Source: Trametopsis cervina (lineage: Eukaryota > Basidiomycota > Agaricomycetes > Polyporales > Irpicaceae). From it: a stretch of 64,000 nucleotides of DNA. The stretch is from assembly GCA_022385755.1 (NCBI GenBank), contig MU278350.1, positions 1,068,905 to 1,132,904 on the forward strand. The letters are read 5' to 3'. The position numbers and the translations under genes are program-made. Below are positions 59,005-64,000 of the stretch, piece after piece (position 1 is the first letter of the stretch; each line of letters opens with the position of its first letter). Below the pieces are notes generated by a model that did no database searches, was not told where the DNA came from, and saw only the letters and a list, made by a program, of their open reading frames with translations.

Positions 59005-60070
59005 CTAGAGTGCGCTGAACTTCAAGGTCTATGGCAGTGGTCAGCAATATAAAATGATAGCGAAAGTCTTGACATAACGTACCACTTCAAGAGCAGTTTG
59101 GGGAGCAACGGCCTTGGCGAACAGGTTGAGGTCAGCTGTGAAGAAGACGGTATCCTGCTCTTGAACATAGGTGATGATCGCCGTTGTGCGTTCTGAGACA
59201 TGAACGTCAGAGCAATATCTTTTTAATAATTCGTAACCACTTACGGGAGTTAGAGTTCACCCAGCCGGCAATGAGTTCGTTGGTCTCAACGTCAATGGTC
59301 CAGATGTTGCTCTGGACAAACGTCTTCTCGCCAAAGAGCTTCGCCCAGATACTCAGAGCCGCGGTAGCAAACGAGCCACTTTGAGCTGTAAATTAGTACC
59401 GTTAGTAACGTGGTTTAAACCAATATCAAGGAGGGCTGTAAACTAACTGGAGGCAACACCGGAGCAGGCAGCGTGGTTGCTGCTGCCGGTGGTAAGGTCA
59501 AGACCCACACTTGTGTGGTAGCCGATACCACCAAGGTTTCCACAGCCAGGCGACGCGTGTCCCCTCTATGAATATAAGTCAGTTATAACATTATCGTGTG
59601 ACCGAACAGACACGTGGAAACTTACGGTGACAGGAACCTCAAACCAGTCGTTGTCACAGTTGGGGTGAACCGGGAGAGCATCGTCACGGCTAGAGCAAAG
59701 ACCATATGTACCGTTGGTTGCCGTGTTGTGGAGGTAGCCAAGCGAAGTTCCATCCTTCTTGAAGACCTCGACGACACCGTCAGAGGCAGTGCAGCGGCGA
59801 GTCGGAGTAGAGGGAGGAGGGGGAGAGTATGCGTTGGGGGGCTGAGCAGAGTGACGCGCCTTCAGAGCAGCTGCAAACACAGTAGTGTTAATCTATGGTA
59901 CGTTCAGAGAGTACGCAATGACACGTACTGGAACGACGGTGAGGAGCGGCCAGCGGGAGGCCACGTGCCAAACGCTCGCCGTTAGTCATGCGCTTGGCTG
60001 TGGGTGATGGCGACGCGACGACCGCCGTGGCGAAGAGAGCGAGGAGGGCAATACGGATGAAGGACAACAT
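59005..60070 (-). CDS. Secreted protein of unknown function with proline-rich spacer
   Basis: Multi-exon gene with a signal peptide (MLSFIRIALLALFATAVVAS) from 60070, stop at 59005 after LEVTLKFSAL. A probable propeptide (RMTNGERLARGLPLAAPHRR) and proline spacer (NAYSPPPPSTPTRR) precede a cysteine-containing domain: VEVFKKDGTSLGYLHNTATN, GLCSSRDDALPVHPNCDNDW, ASPGCGNLGGIGYHTSVGLD, GSSNHAACSGVA, SGSFATAALSIWAKLFGEKT, FVQSNIWTIDVETNELIAGW. The closing strand TAIITYVQEQDTVFFTADLN suggests a beta-rich fold. Proteins with this signal-propeptide-PPPP layout are common extracellular unknowns of Agaricomycetes. No enzyme motif is recognisable. Confidence 0.82.
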
Positions 60071-61738
60071 CTTTTCTTGTATTGGTAAAGGAATGTGTGT
60101 TTGACAATGAATGTGGGTGGGACTGAGGACGTCCGAGAGGCGAGAACCGATAAAACGGTGTCGAAGGTATGAGAGACCACTGAGAGAAAGCGGGCAGGAG
60201 CAGGCGGTGTGAGACGACCGGTTCCCTAGTTTTATAGCCACGGCAAGCGTATGGTCGCAGGTTTGCTTTTGATCCAGTGATAGAAGCTCGCTTGCATGAT
60301 ATGCTAAGCCGTAAACGGGCATGTCTCGGCCGGCTACCGCCCTGTCCCCGCTCTATTCGTACGCTGGGGCAGCACGTAGCGAGCATAAGGGAACGAACGG
60401 CTACGAACTTTGTCTGGTTGGCGGTTTCTTGCGAGCTTGGACGTGGCCACCAAGTAAAGGACACTTGTCAACGGAGCTGGAAGTGCATTGGGATCGGCGT
60501 TTAGCGTCATTGATGCGCCAACTCCCGCCTGATCGGAGATCTTCCGTGGAATTGGTCTTAAGTCAAATTTGTTAGCCTGCTCACCCCGTGTAGAGGTGTG
60601 TGTGCGGGCTTCAGTCGCTATGATACGTCTTCCAGTGGAGACTGTTCGCGAGCGCGAGCACCGGAAGAGTTTCAGGACTTGCATGTGTCTTCAATGCACC
60701 TGTCGGCGTAAGCGTTCGCGGAGGCGACGGCTCTGTTACGTTACCATGCCGAGTGGCATTTCCGAGAGTGCGACTGACCTAATTACAGCTCTGCCCGATT
60801 ACTCAACGACAGTACTCGTGTATGAGGGGTCCAGAAAACAGCCTTCACCGCCAGCGTGTGAGCGCAAGGATGGTTCTGGATTCCTCTTGTTGGACGCTGA
60901 ATCCTCCAGCGTCCGTGCCATCCATGTCGCCTCTTCCGATCCCAACCTCAACAGAGTTCAACGCGTGGACAGTTGGCATCCATGCGTATGGATAAGGCTA
61001 GCTGTGACGGTGATTGGTGTACGACTATTCAACACATGTTAGTCTTTGCGATTGTATATTCTGATGATGGCTTTCATCCCTTCCCTATCATCCTCCATCC
61101 TCGTCGCTGCTACTCCACTACAGACCAACGTCTAATGCTGATATACGACATGCATGCTGAGCAACTTGCCTTCAAGAGTCATAGCAAGCATAACGTTTAC
61201 ATAGCCAGCCTTGCTTCCCGCCCTCAGGGTACGAAGCCAAAGAGTACGAGCTGCGGTTCGGACCGTACAAAAGGTTAGAGGAGGAGACGATCCCACTGTT
61301 CTGAGTAGAGGCCATCGTAGTAGGGAATTCGGCCAAATCCAGGGAGATTGCACGCTTGGGCAATGTCATGGAGGAATATCGGAGAGTGGGTGAACGGCAG
61401 CTTTGGCCTGTAGGATGGACTGAAGAAGGAGATGCGACATGATTTCGGACTGATCGTCAGTAACGACTATTCTCCGACTCTTCCAGCGCACTAGAACTCG
61501 AATTATTCTGCATTTTCTGTCCAATAGGAGGAGGACCGTGCTTGGCAGTCGGGACGACGGCGATGGAGGTGATCGCCCAAAAAGGGAGGTCACTCGCTTC
61601 TCGGCCTATTTGCATGTGACATCATAAAGATGAAAACGCGAATTAGCCCTCTCAGCTGCAACTCTTCCTCCCTCCACCACCTCTCCCTTCACTCTCTCTT
61701 CATCGTCGTACTCGTCGCCCTCGGCGTAGTCTACCACG
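60071..61738. other. 1.7 kb intergenic region upstream of TPS1
   Basis: Divergent promoters of the secreted protein and TPS1 lie here. The last 90 bases before the TPS1 start are strongly pyrimidine-rich (CTCTTCCTCCCTCCACCACC...), a usual leader of highly expressed fungal genes. The plus frame 60569-61042 lacks any family resemblance and is not called. Confidence 0.5.
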
Positions 61739-63907
61739 ATGCCTGCCCCCGTCCGCTCAGACTCTGCAGACATTTCCCTCGGTGATAATCACGAAGGGCA
61801 CATCATCGTTGTCTCAAACCGATTGCCCATCACTATTAGCAAGGATGCCGCAGGTGAATACCACTTCAAGATGTCTTCCGGTGGGCTTGTGTCCGCTCTC
61901 TCTGGCTGCAAAAAGTCCATGTCCTTCACATGGATCGGCTGGCCTGGCTTTTTCATCCCTCCGAAGGACCGCCCCATCGTAGACAAGCGCCTCATGGAGG
62001 AATACTCCTGTCAGGCCGTCTATCTCGATGATGATGTCGCGGACCGCCACTACAATGGATTCTCTAACTCTATCCTTTGGCCGCTCTTCCATTATCACCC
62101 CGGCGAGATGAACTTCGAGGAGGAGAACTGGCAGGCGTACCGCCAGGCCAACTACGCCTTCGCCGAGGCGATCATGAAACAGCTCTCGCCTGGTGCTATG
62201 GTTTGGGTACAGGACTATCATCTCATGCTCCTGCCTATGATGATCCGGACACTCAATGACGGGATCAAGCCGGTGAAGGGCATGCAAGCGTCCGACATCG
62301 AGAGCATTCTCGAGGGCATCGAGAGCGAGGAGATGACTCCGCCCAAGATCCCCAGAGTCAAAGTTGGCTTCTTCCTCCATACACCCTTCCCTTCGAGCGA
62401 AATCTACCGGTGAGTTTCCTAGTGTTTCCGCACCACTTCTTGTCGGGGCATCCTCCCGAGGGCAATCTAGGTTGCCGGGCCGCCCCTCCCGGCGCTCATG
62501 CTGGATCGTCGTCCCTCCATATGCCACTTCGGCGTACCAAGCCGTTCGCTGCGTTGTACGTCCTCGAGACTGCACGTAGCAGTGTCTACATGAGCTCCTA
62601 TATGACGGAGGGTCATGACGCGTTGTTCGACCGTTGCAAATTCTCATGACGTCTTTACTGATTGGCGTTCCTGATCCTCATCAGCATTCTACCTGTGCGA
62701 CGAGAGATCCTGCTGGGAACGCTCTGCTCGGACCTCATCGGCTTCCACACGTACGACTACGCTCGCCACTTCCTCTCGTCATGCACCCGTATCCTTGCCT
62801 TGCCGACGATGCCAAATGGTGTCGAGTTCGCTGGCCGTCTGGCCCATGTCGGAACCTTCCCCATTGGTATTGATCCTTCTTCGTTCATCGAGGTGCGTCT
62901 ATCAATAGTTGGAGGTTTTGTCGCTTTGGCTGATCATGGAATAGAATCTGAAAAAGGAGAGCGTCCAGAAGCGAGTCCAGCAACTGGAGCAGCGTTTCGG
63001 CGGTGTCAAGGTCATCGTCGGTGTTGACCGATTGGATTATATCAAGGGTGTCCCGCAGAAACTGCACGCACTCGAACTCTTCTTGAGCCAGCATCCCGAA
63101 TGGATCGGCAAGGTAAGCTTGATCAGTCGCGCTAATTGGTTATCTGGTTTCTGACTATCCTTCCCACATATAGATCGTCTTGGCGCAGCTTGCGGTGCCT
63201 TCACGGCAGGACGTCGAAGAATACCAGAACCTGCGGGCTACCGTCAACGAGCTTGTTGGGCGTATCAACGGCAGGTTTGGTACCGTGGACTTCATGCCGA
63301 TCCACTTCATGCACAAGAGCTTGCCGTTCGACGAACTCTGTGCACTGTACGCAGTCAGCGATGTCTGCCTCGTGAGCAGTACACGAGATGGAATGAACTT
63401 GGTATGTCATGGCTGCTTGCGCTGTGTGATGAGAAGCCTAATTCAATTTGGCAGGTCTCCTATGAGTACATTGCCTGCCAGCAGGAGAAGCAAGGTGTCA
63501 TGATCCTCTCGGAGTTCGCTGGAGCCGCCCAGAGTTTGAACGGGTCGATCGTTGTCAACCCGTGGGATTCACAACAAGTTGCTGACGCGATCTTCGAGGC
63601 TGTCACCATGGAGCCCGAGGTTCGTGCGGATAACCACAAGAAGCTATTCAAGGTACGTTTTTATGATCTCGCCGATAACGAACGATCGCTCACATCTTAT
63701 CTCTAGTACGTCAACAAGTACTCGGCAGCTTTCTGGGGGACGTCGTTCGTCAGAGAGATGACCAAGATTCCCTACGTCGAGGACCTCGGTAACGATCTCA
63801 GCGATGGACAAGCGGCGCTGAAGATCAAGAAGGAGGACCTGAAAGGCAGCGATGTCGTCAACGGCAACGTGCCGCTCACGCCTTCAGAGAATGCTGTAGT
63901 GGTGTAG
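61739..63907 (+). CDS. TPS1: Trehalose-6-phosphate synthase (GT20)
   Basis: Six exons, start MPAPVRSDSADISLGDNHEG at 61739, stop at 63907; about 550 residues, normal for a catalytic Tps1 without the phosphatase half. The GT20 motifs are complete: VVSNRLPITI, SSGGLVSALSG, WIGWPGFFIP, YHPGEMNFEEENW, WVQDYHLMLLP, FFLHTPFPSSEIYR, DLIGFHTYDYARHFLSS, FPIGIDPSSF, GVDRLDYIKGVPQKL, SSTRDGMNLVSYEYIACQ, ILSEFAGAAQSL and VNPWD. It transfers glucose from UDP-glucose to glucose-6-phosphate in the cytosol, the first step of trehalose synthesis, important for stress tolerance and glycolytic control. Intron 1 (62410-62684) is 275 nt, several times longer than other introns in the window; the others are ~50-65 nt. 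Confidence 0.97.
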
Positions 63908-64000
63908 TCCATGGGCTTTCTGCGGATATTAAATGTGTTTGTACCGCTGTTTCATAGATGAGACATACCGTCAGGTCAGGGACGATAACCTGCCACGGCA

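Noticed and set aside
60569..61042. 157-codon plus-strand frame upstream of TPS1
   Set aside because: No recognisable motif and no support from splice signals; more likely promoter DNA.
1..64000. tRNA and rRNA genes
   Set aside because: I saw no cloverleaf-compatible stretch with both A and B boxes, but a scan by eye is weak. A tRNAscan-SE run would settle it.

Overview
This is nuclear DNA from a filamentous basidiomycete, most likely an Agaricomycete. Genes are cut by many short introns (about 45-75 nt, GTRNGY...YAG). Several proteins belong to families I know only from mushroom-forming fungi: KDZ transposase with a CxC2-type cysteine cluster, the seven-TM 'FDW...SGxxKFxWPM' family, and the WW-like/two-TM family. 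Genes lie on both strands with no operons, and no rRNA or tRNA gene was recognised. All exon borders below were read by eye from splice signals and frame continuity.

Layout. 1.2-2.75 kb: F-box protein (+). 4.0-5.9 kb: RAD52 recombination mediator (-). 6.5-20.9 kb: a candidate 14.4 kb DNA transposon of the KDZ class, bounded by matching inverted ends. It holds a 64-bp-period minisatellite, a multi-exon KDZ transposase (-), and three genes of unknown function (+) transcribed away from the transposase. 21.1-32.5 kb: three multi-pass membrane protein genes; two are close paralogues in divergent orientation separated by 4.8 kb without convincing genes. 33.5-35.3 kb: tandem pair of small secreted eight-cysteine proteins (-). 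36.3-39.5 kb: proline-rich triple-LIM protein (-), with an apparent one-base frame break near its N terminus. 40.2-42.5 kb: secreted type-B carboxylesterase with a lectin-like N-terminal segment (-). 42.9-44.9 kb: XPG/Rad2-like nuclease (-), sharing a 455 bp divergent promoter with the coatomer alpha subunit (45.4-49.7 kb, +). 50.3-52.9 kb: WW-like membrane protein (+). 53.1-60.1 kb: four minus-strand genes (acidic coiled-coil protein, AFI1-like DENN/SPA protein, small helical protein, secreted protein). 61.7-63.9 kb: trehalose-6-phosphate synthase (+).

The housekeeping genes (RAD52, COPI alpha, AFI1, XPG-like, TPS1) have no operon-like connection. The functional unit that stands out is the KDZ element: transposase, matched ends and three cargo genes. 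Around it lie signs of local rearrangement: a ~150-190 bp direct repeat on both sides of the element, tandem exon and stop-codon duplications in the cargo, and duplicated membrane and small-secreted genes nearby.
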